Shown here: positions 1 through 8,636 of the stretch, one piece after another
How the letters are laid out: each line of letters opens with the position of its first letter
How positions within the stretch are numbered: position 1 is the first letter of the stretch
Assembly: GCA_023451915.1 (NCBI GenBank)
Contig: JAEXXS010000149.1
Location: 1-12,314 of the forward strand
Direction of reading: 5' to 3'
Source of the DNA: Pseudomonadota bacterium
Lineage (GTDB): Bacteria; Pseudomonadota; Alphaproteobacteria; Rhizobiales; Rhizobiaceae
Length of the DNA stretch: 12,314 nt
The notes under the pieces: model-generated
The model's input: only the letters and a program-made list of their open reading frames with translations
Databases searched by the model: none
What the model was told of the DNA's origin: nothing
Program-made: the position numbers and the translations under genes

Positions 1-53
1 AAGAGAGCTGCCTGAATGATGCCTGCGGTAGCGATGATCTGAGCGAATTTCAT
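1..53 (-). CDS. Start of a possible exported protein, cut by the window edge
   Basis: Only the first 17 codons are visible, reading leftward from an ATG at 53-51 and open to the edge. The translation begins MKFAQIIATAGIIQAAL: a lysine followed by a hydrophobic run, which is how a signal peptide or a first membrane helix begins. The upstream AT-rich gap would serve as its promoter region. The ribosome binding site is weak (a GGA about nine bases ahead of the ATG). I do not recognise the family and assign no function. The call rests on the open frame, the N-terminal character and the location of the gap, so it could be wrong. Confidence 0.42.
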   Translation of the reverse strand, partial: MKFAQIIATAGIIQAAL

Positions 54-262
54 TTTCGGTATCCGTGAACTGGTTGATGTTCTATTGATCGCAGAAATTT
101 AATTCTAAAGATGCGTCCAAAACGACCATTAAGCCACAATTATTAGGATGCATTCCTAATTATCGGACGAATTTGGGTGAATAATTCTAACATTTTCCGG
201 TGTGGATCGGAAGGGTGGAAAAAGCATTCGCGTGCCTCATGTTACAGAACTGATTTTCCCGC
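54..262. other. AT-rich intergenic region, probable promoter zone of the leftward edge gene
   Basis: No convincing gene lies in these 209 bases, and the composition is clearly more AT-rich than the flanking coding DNA. It sits downstream of the oxoprolinase-like gene (stop at 263) and upstream of the edge gene (start at 53), so it should hold a terminator for the first and a promoter for the second. A short weak hairpin (arms 222-226 and 233-237, leftward sense), whose lower arm runs into a T5 tract (complement of 219-223), could be a poor terminator. A 7-bp inverted repeat at 142-160 is listed separately. I could not pick a clear -35/-10 pair. Confidence 0.5.
142..160. promoter_or_regulatory. 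Inverted repeat ATTAGGA-N5-TCCTAAT, possible operator
   Basis: The arms 142-148 and 154-160 are perfect 7-base reverse complements around the 5-base centre TGCAT. Twofold symmetry with a 12-base centre-to-centre spacing fits a site for a dimeric helix-turn-helix regulator. It lies about 90 bases upstream of the ATG of the leftward edge gene. No regulator gene is adjacent inside the window. A 7-bp AT-rich dyad can occur by chance, so the functional claim is weak. Confidence 0.3.
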
Positions 263-3200
263 TTATTCAGGCTTGCCGAAACCGCCGCCGGTCGGCGTAA
301 TAACGGTAAATGCTTCGCCTGCTTCAAGCACCGTCTGGTCACAATTCCCGAGCACATCGACGGAGCCGTCCTTGCGGCGCACCTCGTTGCGGCCGGTCTG
401 ACCGGCTTCGCCGCCTTCGAGCCCAAAAGGTGCCACGCGGCGATGCCCGGAGAGAATGGCGAATTCCAGTGTCTTCAGCGCGCGGATCGTGCGCTTGGTG
501 CCATCGCCCGCATGCCACCTGCCCTTGCCGCCGGAACCTTTGCGAATATGGAAGTCTTCCAGCAAGACGGGGAAACGGGTTTCCAGAATTTCTGGGTCCG
601 TCAGGCGTGAATTGGTCATATGGGTGTGGACGGCATCGGCTCCGTTGAAGCCGGGACCGGCGGGCGCGCCAGAACAGATGGTTTCGTAATACTGATATTC
701 GTCATTGCCGAAGGTCAGATTGTTCATCGTGCCCTGTGCTGCGGCCATCGCCTTGGTCGCGCCGAACAGGCAGTTGGTGACAGCCTGACTGACTTCAACG
801 TTGCCTGCCACGACCGCCGCCGGATATTGCGGCGAGAGCATCGAGCCTTCCGGCACAATGATCCTGATCGGTCGCAGGCAGCCCGCATTCATCGGAATGT
901 CTCCTTCGACCAGCACGCGGAAGACATAAAGCACAGCCGCGCGGGTGACAGGCTCTGGCGCGTTGAAATTGTCGGAACGCTGTTCTGACGTGCCGGTGAA
1001 ATCGACGGTCGCTTCACGCTTTTCCCTGTCGATGGTGACGCGCACCTCGATCTGGCAGCCCTGGTCCATCTCATAGGTGAAATGGCCGTCGGGCAGCTTG
1101 TCGAGCACGCGGCGCACGCTTTCAGCCGCATTGTCCTGCACATGCCCCATATAGGCTTTCACGACATCCTCGCCGAAAAGACCGATCATCTTTTTCAGCT
1201 CGGCGACGCCCTTTTCATTGGCGGCGATCTGCGCCTTCAGGTCGTTGACATTCTGCGTCAGGTTTCGGACCGGGTAGGTGGCGCCGGTCAGCAGAGCGGC
1301 AAGCGCCTCTTCGCGGAAGGTGCCGCGATCCACCAGCTTGAAATTGTCGATATAGACGCCTTCCTGCTCGATATTGACCGCAAGCGGCGACATGGAACCC
1401 GGTGCAATGCCGCCAATATCCGCATGATGGCCACGGCTAGCGACCCAGAAACGGATTTCGCGATTGTCGTCATCGAAAACCGGCGTGCATACCGTGAGAT
1501 CGGGCAGATGCGTGCCGCCATTATAAGGCGCGTTGATGAGGAACACATCGCCCGGCTTGATGTCGCTGTTTTCGCGGATGGCGGTGGCGACCGACGCATC
1601 CATGGAACCGAGATGCACCGGCATATGCGGCGCATTGGCGACGAGATTGCCTGCCGCGTCGAAAACCGCGCAGGAAAAATCGAGGCGTTCCTTGATGTTC
1701 ACCGAATAGGCGGTGTTTTGAAGCGTCACGCCCATCTGCTCGGCAATGGACATGAAGAGATTGTTGAAAATCTCCAGCATGACCGGATCGGCTTCTGTGC
1801 CGATGGCCGTGCGCGCAGGCAGCGCCTTGATGCGCGTCAGCACCACATGGTCATGCGCGGTCAGGCGGGCCTGCCAGCCATCTTGGATGACGATGGTCTG
1901 GTTTTTCTCAATGATGATCGCCGGGCCGGTGACGGTCTGGCCGCGCTGCATCTGCTCACGCAAGACGACGCCCGCATCGTGCCACTCGCCTTGCGAGAAG
2001 AAGCGTGTCCGCTTGGCGGTTGACGCTTCCAGGTCGCTATCGAGCGATTGGGCTCTTTCGGTCTCGCCAGCACCGCCGCCCACGGCTTCAACTTCCACAG
2101 CGTCGATAACCAGAGCCTTGTTTTCAGCGATGAAGCCAAAGCGGCGCTTATGCGCCGCCTCGAATTCGGCGCGAAGCCGATCGGCATTGTCCTTGGCAGG
2201 GAAGGTGGCTTCCACGGAGAGCACCGTATCCGTGCCCGCATAGCGTATATGCGCGCGCAGATGACGCTGTATGGCTGCAGCCTCGATACCTTGGGTCAGA
2301 AGCTCGGCAACACATTCCTGCGCCAGTTCTTCGCCCAGTTTCTTCAGAGCTTCCGGCGCTGCCAGATCAAGCGCAACGCCGAGCGCCTTTTGGCGGGTGG
2401 CGCGAATATCGGCCAGACCCATGCCATAGGCCGAAAGCAGACCCGACATCGGATGAAGGAGAATATTCTTCATACCAAGCGCATCAGCCACGAGACAGGC
2501 GTGCTGGCCACCCGCACCACCAAAGCAATTGAGCGCATAGCGCGTCACGTCATAGCCGCGCTGGACGGAAATTTTCTTGATCGCCTCCACCATATTGGCA
2601 ACCGCAATTCGGATGAAACCATCGGCAACGGCTTCCGGCGACCGGCCATCGCCAATCTCGGCTGCGAGCGCGGTGAAAAGCTCACGCACCCGCTCCACAT
2701 CAAGCGGCTGGTTCTGGTCGGGACCGAAGATCGCCGGAAAAAATTCCGGTAGAAGCTTGCCCAGCATGACATTGGCGTCGGTGACGGCCAGCGGCCCGCC
2801 ATTGCGATAGCAGGCCGGACCCGGATTGGCGCCTGCCGAATCCGGGCCGACGCGGAAACGTCCGGCGTCGTAATGCAGGATCGAGCCGCCGCCTGCGGCA
2901 ACCGTGTGGATCAGCATCATCGGCGCGCGCACGCGCACGCCAGCCACTTCCGTTTCAAAGGCGCGCTCATATTCGCCATCGAAATGCGCGACGTCCGTGG
3001 AAGTGCCGCCCATGTCGAAACCGATGACTTTCGGGAAACCAGCCGTTTCCCCCGTGCGGGCGAGGCCGACCACGCCGCCTGCCGGGCCGGAGAGGATTGC
3101 ATCCTTGCCTTGAAACAGATCGGCTGCGGTGAGGCCGCCCGACGACATCATGAACATGACGCGCGCGCCGGTGCGCTCGACGTCCAGCTCGTCTGAGACC

Positions 3201-3886
3201 TGCGCAACATAACGGCGAAGAACCGGCGACAGATAGGCATCGACGACGGTGGTGTCGCCACGCCCGACCAGCTTGATCAGCGGCGAAACCTCGTGGCTGA
3301 CGGAGACCTGCTCGAAGCCGAGACCGCGCGCAATGCGAGCAATTTCAGCCTCATGTGCGGGAAACTTATAAGCATGCATGAGCGCGATGGCGACGGATTT
3401 GTAGCCCTGTTCCTTGAGTGCAACCAGTATGGCTTCCGCCTCGGCGGGATCGAGCGCCGTTTCAACCGTGCCGTCTGCCTGAACGCGTTCGTTCAGTTCC
3501 ACGACCTTTTCGTAAAGCGCTTCCGGCTTGATGATTTCGGTCGCAAAAATCTTCTTGCGTTCCTGATAGCCAATGCGCAGCGCATCGCGAAAACCCTTGG
3601 TGGTGACGAGCGCCAGCCGTTCGCCTTTGTGCTCCAGAAGCGCATTGGTCGCGACCGTCGTGCCCATGCGCACTTCCCCGATGACGTCAGCGGGAATCGG
3701 TTCACCGGTCGCGAGGCCAAGATGCAGGCGAATGCCGTGAACGGCGGCGTCCTTATAGGCTGACGGGTTTTCGGAGAGAACCTTGCGCGCATGGAGTTGG
3801 CCTTGCGGATCCCGACCGATGATGTCCGTAAACGTACCACCGCGGTCGATCCAGAAGTCCCATACTCCGCGTCTCGTTTCGCTCAT
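263..3886 (-). CDS. Fused hydantoinase A/B (5-oxoprolinase family) protein
   Basis: This 1207-aa protein joins both halves of the ATP-dependent hydantoinase / 5-oxoprolinase family. Known members hydrolyse cyclic amides such as 5-oxoproline or N-methylhydantoin using ATP in the cytoplasm, and related enzymes act on caprolactam or carboxylate ketones. The HyuA half (about 8-690) opens with DRGGTFTD at 14-21 and repeats an ASKHA-type phosphate motif, [10 protein letters not shown], at 289-298. The HyuB half (about 697-1207) shows HMPVH at 754-758, GGTHLPDL near 790, RGHHADIGG near 818 and the glycine-rich end TPTGGGFG at 1197-1204. Many bacteria encode the halves as two genes; the single-chain form resembles eukaryotic 5-oxoprolinase. 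The start at 3886 was chosen over an upstream open extension because GGAG lies six bases ahead and the usual N-terminal motif follows. The family is secure; the substrate cannot be read from sequence. Confidence 0.93.
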   Translation of the reverse strand: MSETRRGVWDFWIDRGGTFTDIIGRDPQGQLHARKVLSENPSAYKDAAVHGIRLHLGLATGEPIPADVIGEVRMGTTVATNALLEHKGERLALVTTKGFRDALRIGYQERKKIFATEIIKPEALYEKVVELNERVQADGTVETALDPAEAEAILVALKEQGYKSVAIALMHAYKFPAHEAEIARIARGLGFEQVSVSHEVSPLIKLVGRGDTTVVDAYLSPVLRRYVAQVSDELDVERTGARVMFMMSSGGLTAADLFQGKDAILSGPAGGVVGLARTGETAGFPKVIGFDMGGTSTDVAHFDGEYERAFETEVAGVRVRAPMMLIHTVAAGGGSILHYDAGRFRVGPDSAGANPGPACYRNGGPLAVTDANVMLGKLLPEFFPAIFGPDQNQPLDVERVRELFTALAAEIGDGRSPEAVADGFIRIAVANMVEAIKKISVQRGYDVTRYALNCFGGAGGQHACLVADALGMKNILLHPMSGLLSAYGMGLADIRATRQKALGVALDLAAPEALKKLGEELAQECVAELLTQGIEAAAIQRHLRAHIRYAGTDTVLSVEATFPAKDNADRLRAEFEAAHKRRFGFIAENKALVIDAVEVEAVGGGAGETERAQSLDSDLEASTAKRTRFFSQGEWHDAGVVLREQMQRGQTVTGPAIIIEKNQTIVIQDGWQARLTAHDHVVLTRIKALPARTAIGTEADPVMLEIFNNLFMSIAEQMGVTLQNTAYSVNIKERLDFSCAVFDAAGNLVANAPHMPVHLGSMDASVATAIRENSDIKPGDVFLINAPYNGGTHLPDLTVCTPVFDDDNREIRFWVASRGHHADIGGIAPGSMSPLAVNIEQEGVYIDNFKLVDRGTFREEALAALLTGATYPVRNLTQNVNDLKAQIAANEKGVAELKKMIGLFGEDVVKAYMGHVQDNAAESVRRVLDKLPDGHFTYEMDQGCQIEVRVTIDREKREATVDFTGTSEQRSDNFNAPEPVTRAAVLYVFRVLVEGDIPMNAGCLRPIRIIVPEGSMLSPQYPAAVVAGNVEVSQAVTNCLFGATKAMAAAQGTMNNLTFGNDEYQYYETICSGAPAGPGFNGADAVHTHMTNSRLTDPEILETRFPVLLEDFHIRKGSGGKGRWHAGDGTKRTIRALKTLEFAILSGHRRVAPFGLEGGEAGQTGRNEVRRKDGSVDVLGNCDQTVLEAGEAFTVITPTGGGFGKPE

Positions 3887-3958
3887 CACCGGCTCCCTCA
3901 GACAAATTACAAAGCGCGTCGCATCGATCCTCTTCGCGTGACGTGCTCTCCGTGTTTG

Positions 3959-3964
3959 TTTATA
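3959..3964 (-). promoter_or_regulatory. Candidate -10 element (TATAAA) for the oxoprolinase-like gene
   Basis: Read leftward, TATAAA lies about 75 bases before the start codon at 3886, a plausible place for a -10 box with a short untranslated leader. The matching -35 position, about 17 bases further up, is poor (TGAAAC) and lies inside the inverted repeat at 3973-3997. A poor -35 under a dyad is common at promoters needing an activator, but here that is inference only. Confidence 0.28.
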
Positions 3965-3972
3965 CGCACATC

Positions 3973-3997
3973 CCGAAAACCGTTTCACCTTTTTCGG
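3973..3997. promoter_or_regulatory. Inverted repeat CCGAAAA-N11-TTTTCGG in a divergent promoter gap
   Basis: The arms at 3973-3979 and 3991-3997 are perfect 7-base reverse complements with an 11-base spacer (18 bases centre to centre, near two helical turns). They sit in the 189-base gap between the leftward oxoprolinase-like gene and the rightward M14 gene. On the left the repeat covers the -35 position of a possible promoter; on the right it ends two bases before a TATATT at 4000-4005 that could be a -10 for the M14 gene. The placement suits one dimeric regulator controlling both genes. No regulator gene is next to them. Confidence 0.35.
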
Positions 3998-4075
3998 ATT
4001 ATATTCCAGAATCTTGTTGGCGACTGGCTGCCTGACAGTCTCGACCCCGCTTCGATCCCATGGCAGGACTTCCCC

Positions 4076-5821
4076 ATGAGCGTGCTTTTTGAGAAAACCT
4101 ATCCGCGCACCGTTCAGGCGCTTGTCGAGCGCTTTCTGAAACCGGAATGGCGCGGCGCGAAGGTGGAAGCGTGGTTGTTCGATGACCAGCCGAGCCGCTT
4201 TGCCGCCGAAACGAAACTGCGCGAGGCAGGCGTCGAGGCGCGGCTCTATTCAGCTTATAAGCCGCTTCTGCATTTCTTTCTGGAAGAAGTGGATGGCGCT
4301 CAGCTGAAGTCGGCTGCGATCCTCTATCCGCGTCATGAGGCCTGCCTACAGAACCGTTTCCTGCTCGAAACCTATCCCTTGTCGGCGCTGCTGCCGAAAG
4401 TGGAGGTGACTTTCTCCGCGTCCGGCAAAGACGATTTTCATTATGACGTCATTCTGGTCTTTGCCGATGGGCATAGCGAAAGCCATCGGGTTTTTGCACC
4501 CAACCGCGTGCATGTGGATTTCATCGGCGAAACGCTGGTGTCGCCGACCGGCTGGCTGACCGTCACGCAAAATGGCAAGACCGAAAGCGCGCGCTACGAG
4601 ACATCTTACGAGAAGCTGTTCCATGACACGGTCTCAACCATCGCCGCCCATGACTGGAAGCGCGGCGAACCCTATTTCGAAGAGTTGAACATCGCAGTCA
4701 ACCTGCCGATCACCGACCGCCGCCTGCCTTACGATGAGGAGACGCTGAGCCTCACCGAGGCCATGCACGAGGATATCTATTTCTCGCTGCTCGAAGTTTT
4801 TCAGAAAAAGTCTGGTCGCCCTGTCGGGGACCGTAGCTTGCAGCCGGGCCAGATCGTGCCGGAAGTCCGCTTTCGCGATGCCGAACCCTCGGTCAGGGTC
4901 GAAACGCGCGCGCTTTCAACCGAGGATGCACTGACGGCAGAGCAGGTTCTGGAGACGGCGCAGGCACCACTTTCCGCCGATCAGATCCGCCGTGAACTCG
5001 CCAAACTTGGCGGTGCGCTATTCGAGGCGAAAACCCGTTCCGGCAGAACGGTGCGCGCGGCGTATATCAAGGGCGGCGATGCCGCGATGATGATCAGCGC
5101 CGGCCAGCATGCCAATGAGACGACGGGTGTTGTCGGGGCGTTGCGCGCCGCCAATCGGCTTGCGGCGCGTGAAGGCGCGCATTTCACAATTTCCCCGCAG
5201 GAAAACCCGGACGGGTACGAAATACACAAGCGCCTTTGTGCGCTTCAGCCGCATCACATGCATCATGCCGCGCGTTATACGGCGCTGGGTGACGATCTGG
5301 AATATCGCAGCCGCGAGGGGCTTTATGAAAAGGCCATTCGTATTGAGGCTGAAAAGCTGACGGATGCGAAACTGCACGTCAATCTGCACGGTTATCCGTC
5401 GCATGAATGGACGCGCCCGCTCTCCGGCTATGTGCCGCGTTCTTTTGACATGTGGACGCTGCCGAAGGGCTTTTTCCTGATCTTGCGCCACCATGCTTCC
5501 TGGAAAAGGCAAGCGAAGGAACTGATCGACCACGTAACGAAACATCTGGCTGCCATTGACGGATTGGTCACCTATAACAACGCGCAAATCAGGCTTTTCG
5601 AGCAGCATGCAGGCGAAACGGGCTTCCGCATCATCAACGGTTTCCCGTGCCTCGTCGGTGTCGATGATCGCCATACGGCGCCATTGACGCTGATCACCGA
5701 ATATCCCGATCAAACAATCTATGGCGATGCTTTCGTCAAAGGTCACAGCGCGCAAATGGAAACCGTGCTGGCATGCTACGACGCCTTGCAGGCCTTGTTG
5801 CCATACACGATGGTCGCTTGA
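4076..5821 (+). CDS. M14-type zinc carboxypeptidase-like hydrolase with an unassigned N-terminal domain
   Basis: The 581-aa protein carries the zinc site of M14 metallopeptidases in its C-terminal part: HANE (H345, E348), the family-typical NPDGY at 377-381, a third zinc ligand in [10 protein letters not shown] (H438), and a glutamate in TEYPD (E542) at the place of the general base. M14 enzymes cleave C-terminal amino acids or related amide bonds. The segment that usually reads G-x-D-L-N-R-N-F is GDDLEYRS here, so the carboxylate-gripping Asn-Arg pair is not in its normal place; four histidines cluster at 393-397. Residues 1 to about 310 match no domain I recognise. No signal peptide is seen, so it should be cytoplasmic. 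The ATG at 4076 has AGGA seven bases ahead; the frame stays open upstream but without a comparable site. It is divergent from the oxoprolinase-like gene. Whether it is a peptidase, an amidase or a deacylase is open. Confidence 0.82.
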   Translation: MSVLFEKTYPRTVQALVERFLKPEWRGAKVEAWLFDDQPSRFAAETKLREAGVEARLYSAYKPLLHFFLEEVDGAQLKSAAILYPRHEACLQNRFLLETYPLSALLPKVEVTFSASGKDDFHYDVILVFADGHSESHRVFAPNRVHVDFIGETLVSPTGWLTVTQNGKTESARYETSYEKLFHDTVSTIAAHDWKRGEPYFEELNIAVNLPITDRRLPYDEETLSLTEAMHEDIYFSLLEVFQKKSGRPVGDRSLQPGQIVPEVRFRDAEPSVRVETRALSTEDALTAEQVLETAQAPLSADQIRRELAKLGGALFEAKTRSGRTVRAAYIKGGDAAMMISAGQHANETTGVVGALRAANRLAAREGAHFTISPQENPDGYEIHKRLCALQPHHMHHAARYTALGDDLEYRSREGLYEKAIRIEAEKLTDAKLHVNLHGYPSHEWTRPLSGYVPRSFDMWTLPKGFFLILRHHASWKRQAKELIDHVTKHLAAIDGLVTYNNAQIRLFEQHAGETGFRIINGFPCLVGVDDRHTAPLTLITEYPDQTIYGDAFVKGHSAQMETVLACYDALQALLPYTMVA

Positions 5822-5851
5822 TTTTCCGGCTCGAAGAGCAAGTTTTATAAA

Positions 5852-5880
5852 GAAAAAGCGCCGCTTACCGGCGCTTTTTC
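5852..5880. terminator. Bidirectional intrinsic terminator between convergent genes
   Basis: A perfect 12-bp stem (5852-5863 with 5869-5880) closes a 5-base loop, CTTAC. The GC-rich core GCGCCG is flanked by A5 on one side and T5 on the other, so RNA from either strand folds into a hairpin ending in a U run; on the plus strand a further T5 follows at 5882-5886. It lies 31 bases after the M14 stop and 25 bases after the stop of the converging aldehyde dehydrogenase, so it should end both transcripts. Confidence 0.92.
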
Positions 5881-5904
5881 ATTTTTAACCTCTGCGGGTT
5901 TGGC

Positions 5905-7350
5905 TCAGCCGCTGATCAGCTTCACTTCCATGAAGTCTTCAAGACCCCACTTGCCGCCTTCGCGACCATTGCCAGACTGCTTGTATCCGCCGAACGGACT
6001 GCCCGGAGCGCGAGACGTGCCGTTGATCTGGATCATGCCAGCACGAAGCTTGCGCGCAACGCGCTTGGCGCGTTCAGGGCTGCCGGTCTGGATATAGGCG
6101 GCCAGACCGTATGGCGTGTCATTGGCGATGGCGATGGCTTCTTCTTCCGTTTCAAACGGGATGATGGCCAAAACCGGCCCGAAGATTTCCTCGCGGGCGA
6201 TGGTCATGTCGTTGTTCACGTCGGCAAAGACGGTCGGCTTGACGAAGTCGCCTTCGGTAAAGCCGTCCGGACGCCCCGTGCCGCCAGCAACGAGGCGTGC
6301 GCCTTCGTCGATACCTTTCTGGATCAGCTTCTGGACCTTTTCGAACTGGATCGACGAGGAAAGCGGTCCGATATGATCGCCTTCTTCTGCCGGATCGCCG
6401 ACCTTGGTGCCTTCGGTGACCTTCCTGGCGAGTTCAACGGCCTTGTCATAGACCGAGCGCTCGACCAGCATGCGCGTCGGCGCATTGCAGGACTGACCGG
6501 TATTCTCGAAGCAATGGGTCAGGCCGCGTTCAATGGCCTTTTCCAGATCGCTATCGGCAAAGACGATGTTCGGCGACTTGCCGCCAAGTTCCAGCGAAAC
6601 GCGCTTGACGGTTGCCGCAGCGGCGCGGGAAACCGCCGTGCCCGCGCGCGTCGAGCCGGTGAAGGACATCATGTCCACATCCGGGTGCTGCGACAGTGCT
6701 TCGCCGACCACCGGGCCTTCGCCGTTGACGAGGTTGAACACGCCCTTCGGCAGACCGGCGGCATCGACGAATTCCGCAAACAGCATCGCCGACATCGGCG
6801 CGATTTCGGATGGCTTGAGCACGACCGTGCAGCCCACCGCAATCGCGGGGATGACCTTCAGCGCGATCTGGTTCATCGGCCAGTTCCACGGGGTTATCAA
6901 GCCGCAAACGCCGATGGGTTCATGCACGATGGTCTGGTTTGGAAATTTCGGAGAAAGAATCTCTTCGAACTCGAAATTCTCGAAGGCCGCGACAAACGCC
7001 TTGATATGCGACACGCCAACGGCTGCCTGCGATTCGCGCGCAAGCTTAATCGGCGCGCCCATTTCCAGCGAAATGGTCTTGGCCATTTCATCCATACGGG
7101 AATCGTAGATTTCGGCAATACGACGGATATAAGCAATACGCTCTTTCGCAGGCGTTGCCGCCCATGCCGGGAAAGCCTTGCGTGCAGCCGCGACCGCGAG
7201 GTCGATATCGCCAGCCGAACCACCAGAGATCACCGCATAGGGCTTTTCATTGGCCGGATTGACGACTTCGATGCTCTTCGCCTCAATTGGAGCGCGCCAG
7301 GCGCCGTCGATGTAAAAATCCGTTTTCTGAACCAGGTTCTTCTGAAGCAT
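5905..7350 (-). CDS. NAD(P)-dependent aldehyde dehydrogenase
   Basis: This 481-aa protein is a complete member of the aldehyde dehydrogenase superfamily, which oxidises aldehydes to carboxylic acids with NAD+ or NADP+. The catalytic set is present: N156 in PWNWPMNQ, E254 in LELGGKSP and the nucleophile C288 in GQSCNAP. The late motif EEIFGPV and the C-terminal GSPFGGYKQSG are also intact. The length is normal for soluble cytoplasmic forms. The ATG at 7350 is preferred over an in-frame start at 7461 because GGAGG sits eight bases ahead and family homology begins at FYIDGAW. The gene converges on the M14 gene and is co-directional with the kdp operon upstream, from which it is separated by 143 bases. 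The substrate is unknown; a link to the neighbouring amide hydrolases is a guess. Confidence 0.95.
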   Translation of the reverse strand: MLQKNLVQKTDFYIDGAWRAPIEAKSIEVVNPANEKPYAVISGGSAGDIDLAVAAARKAFPAWAATPAKERIAYIRRIAEIYDSRMDEMAKTISLEMGAPIKLARESQAAVGVSHIKAFVAAFENFEFEEILSPKFPNQTIVHEPIGVCGLITPWNWPMNQIALKVIPAIAVGCTVVLKPSEIAPMSAMLFAEFVDAAGLPKGVFNLVNGEGPVVGEALSQHPDVDMMSFTGSTRAGTAVSRAAAATVKRVSLELGGKSPNIVFADSDLEKAIERGLTHCFENTGQSCNAPTRMLVERSVYDKAVELARKVTEGTKVGDPAEEGDHIGPLSSSIQFEKVQKLIQKGIDEGARLVAGGTGRPDGFTEGDFVKPTVFADVNNDMTIAREEIFGPVLAIIPFETEEEAIAIANDTPYGLAAYIQTGSPERAKRVARKLRAGMIQINGTSRAPGSPFGGYKQSGNGREGGKWGLEDFMEVKLISG

Positions 7351-7432
7351 GGCGCATTCCTCCGTCGGTTTTGAATTCCCATATGTTCTTTTACAAGCGG
7401 GTTCCAATCGAACCAGTTTGCATTTGCGGGCA

Positions 7433-7461
7433 ACCTTAATGTCCGGATATCGCAGCGTCAA
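7433..7461 (-). promoter_or_regulatory. Candidate promoter of the aldehyde dehydrogenase gene
   Basis: Read leftward, TTGACG (7461-7456) is separated by 17 bases from TAAGGT (7438-7433). The -35 matches the sigma-70 type consensus in five of six bases; the -10 is weak but keeps the first two bases and the final T. It would start transcription about 75 bases before the ATG at 7350 and after the stop of the DUF3775 gene. No intrinsic terminator is visible between that stop and this promoter, so read-through from the kdp side is also possible. Confidence 0.35.
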
Positions 7462-7493
7462 AACACAAGGACGGATGGGATCATCAATTTTTC

Positions 7494-7898
7494 TTATTCA
7501 TTATCGTAAGCTTCGACATCGATGCCGAGCGACACGAGGCCTTCCTCGATATAATCGCCTAGAAGCGGTGTTCCGATCAGGTATTTCGCCTCGCGCCCGT
7601 TATGGCGTTCGCTTGCTGTGGACAGGGCATCGTCCCATTCCTCAGCCGAAAAATCACCACGTCCAACCCACATCAGGGCGAGCAATTCGATACGTTGATC
7701 TTCATTGAGGGACCGGATGGCGGCAAACAGCTCTTTGCGGGTCGGATTGTCGAGCGAAGCATCGAGAATATCGACATCTCCGTCGTCGCCGGGATTGGAA
7801 CCGGAATCTTCGTCCACCGCTGGCACCTGCACGTCATACTCACGCGCCTTGGCGATGATGAATTCCAAATTCTCCAGATTGTTCGTCAACTCGACCAT
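7494..7898 (-). CDS. DUF3775 family protein, small and acidic
   Basis: This 134-aa protein fits the DUF3775 family, whose function is unknown. The conserved core spans about residues 52-128, including LNEDQRIELLALMWVGRGDF (64-83), an EEWDDAL segment (86-92) and YLIGTPLLGDYIEEGL (106-121). Before it comes a short N-terminal helix and a low-complexity acidic stretch (29-50) rich in D, G and S. No signal peptide, membrane segment or metal motif is seen, so it is probably cytoplasmic. The ATG at 7898 has GGAG seven bases ahead. It starts 39 bases after the kdpE stop on the same strand with no terminator between, so it may be the last gene of the kdp transcript. Whether it serves K+ homeostasis or only shares the message is unknown. 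The family call comes from recalled family features, not a search. Confidence 0.82.
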   Translation of the reverse strand: MVELTNNLENLEFIIAKAREYDVQVPAVDEDSGSNPGDDGDVDILDASLDNPTRKELFAAIRSLNEDQRIELLALMWVGRGDFSAEEWDDALSTASERHNGREAKYLIGTPLLGDYIEEGLVSLGIDVEAYDNE

Positions 7899-7937
7899 CG
7901 AATAGCTCCGTTACCGGTTTTCTCAGTGTCTATCTGA

Positions 7938-8636
7938 TTATAGGGCGTCCGCTTCGCGGAGGCGATAGCCGACGCCTGTTTCGGTGAGAATATATTGCGG
8001 CTGGTCGGGCAGGGCTTCGATCTTCTGGCGAAGCTGGCGCACATAAATGCGCAGATATTGCACATCTGCCGCCGGGCCCCAGACGTGATTGAGAATATAT
8101 TGGTGGGTCAGAACTTTGCCCGCATGCTGCACCAGAAGGCGGAGAATGTCATATTCCTTGGGCGATAGCTTGATGTCGTTGCCGTCGACCTTGACGATGC
8201 GCCGCACCAGATCAACCGAAAGACCGCCGCTCTGAAAAATCGGCTTTTCGCCCTGCTGTTGCAGCTTGTGACGGAGCGCGACGCGGATGCGCGCCGCAAG
8301 TTCGCGCATGCCGAAGGGCTTGATCACATAATCATCGGCACCCAGTTCCAGCGCCTTGACGATACCCACCTCGTCGGTGCGGCTTGAAAGAATGAGGATT
8401 GGAAGGTTGCGCCCTTCCTGTCGCCATTGCAGCAGGAGCCTGTGGCCGTCCATATCCGGCAGGCCAAGATCGAGCAGCACGAGATCAGGGCTTTCAGCCT
8501 CGATCTTCGCACTCGCTTCGGCGGCACTGGCGGCCTCGACGGTCGTATAGCCTTCGGTGGTCAGCCCAACCCGAAGGAGTTTGCGGATTGGCGGTTCGTC
8601 ATCGACGATCAGCACTTTGACCCTTTGCGTATTCAT
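7938..8636 (-). CDS. kdpE: KdpE, response regulator of the potassium-uptake operon
   Basis: This 232-aa protein is an OmpR/PhoB-type response regulator. The receiver domain (about 6-118) has the acidic pocket D12-D13, the phosphorylation site D56 in LLDLGLPDMDG, the switch residue S84 and K106 in DYVIKPFG. A winged-helix DNA-binding domain follows (about 130-230), ending in the usual IYVRQLRQKIE and GVGYRL segments. In the known system KdpE is phosphorylated by KdpD under K+ limitation or osmotic upshift and activates transcription of the pump genes; its target promoter would lie outside the window. Its ATG overlaps the kdpD stop by four bases (ATGA) with only a weak ribosome binding site, so its translation is probably coupled to that of kdpD. 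Identity rests on the domain type together with the kdp context. Confidence 0.96.
   Translation of the reverse strand: MNTQRVKVLIVDDEPPIRKLLRVGLTTEGYTTVEAASAAEASAKIEAESPDLVLLDLGLPDMDGHRLLLQWRQEGRNLPILILSSRTDEVGIVKALELGADDYVIKPFGMRELAARIRVALRHKLQQQGEKPIFQSGGLSVDLVRRIVKVDGNDIKLSPKEYDILRLLVQHAGKVLTHQYILNHVWGPAADVQYLRIYVRQLRQKIEALPDQPQYILTETGVGYRLREADAL

Noticed and set aside
103..190. TTTAGAA-like half sites (leftward strand) resembling an Irr iron-control box
   Set aside because: Each is only a half site without a properly spaced partner arm, so AT-rich chance is the simpler explanation.
1082..2023. A 313-codon plus-strand frame inside the oxoprolinase-like gene
   Set aside because: It is antisense to conserved HyuB sequence, has no recognisable motif, and looks like a codon-bias shadow.
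3791..4075. N-terminal extension of the M14 protein by 95 codons
   Set aside because: It would overlap the start of the divergent gene and run through the shared promoter gap. The ATG at 4076 has a suitable ribosome binding site.
7351..7461. A 37-codon N-terminal extension of the aldehyde dehydrogenase
   Set aside because: The extension has no family similarity and covers the candidate promoter; the ATG at 7350 has a strong GGAGG at good spacing.
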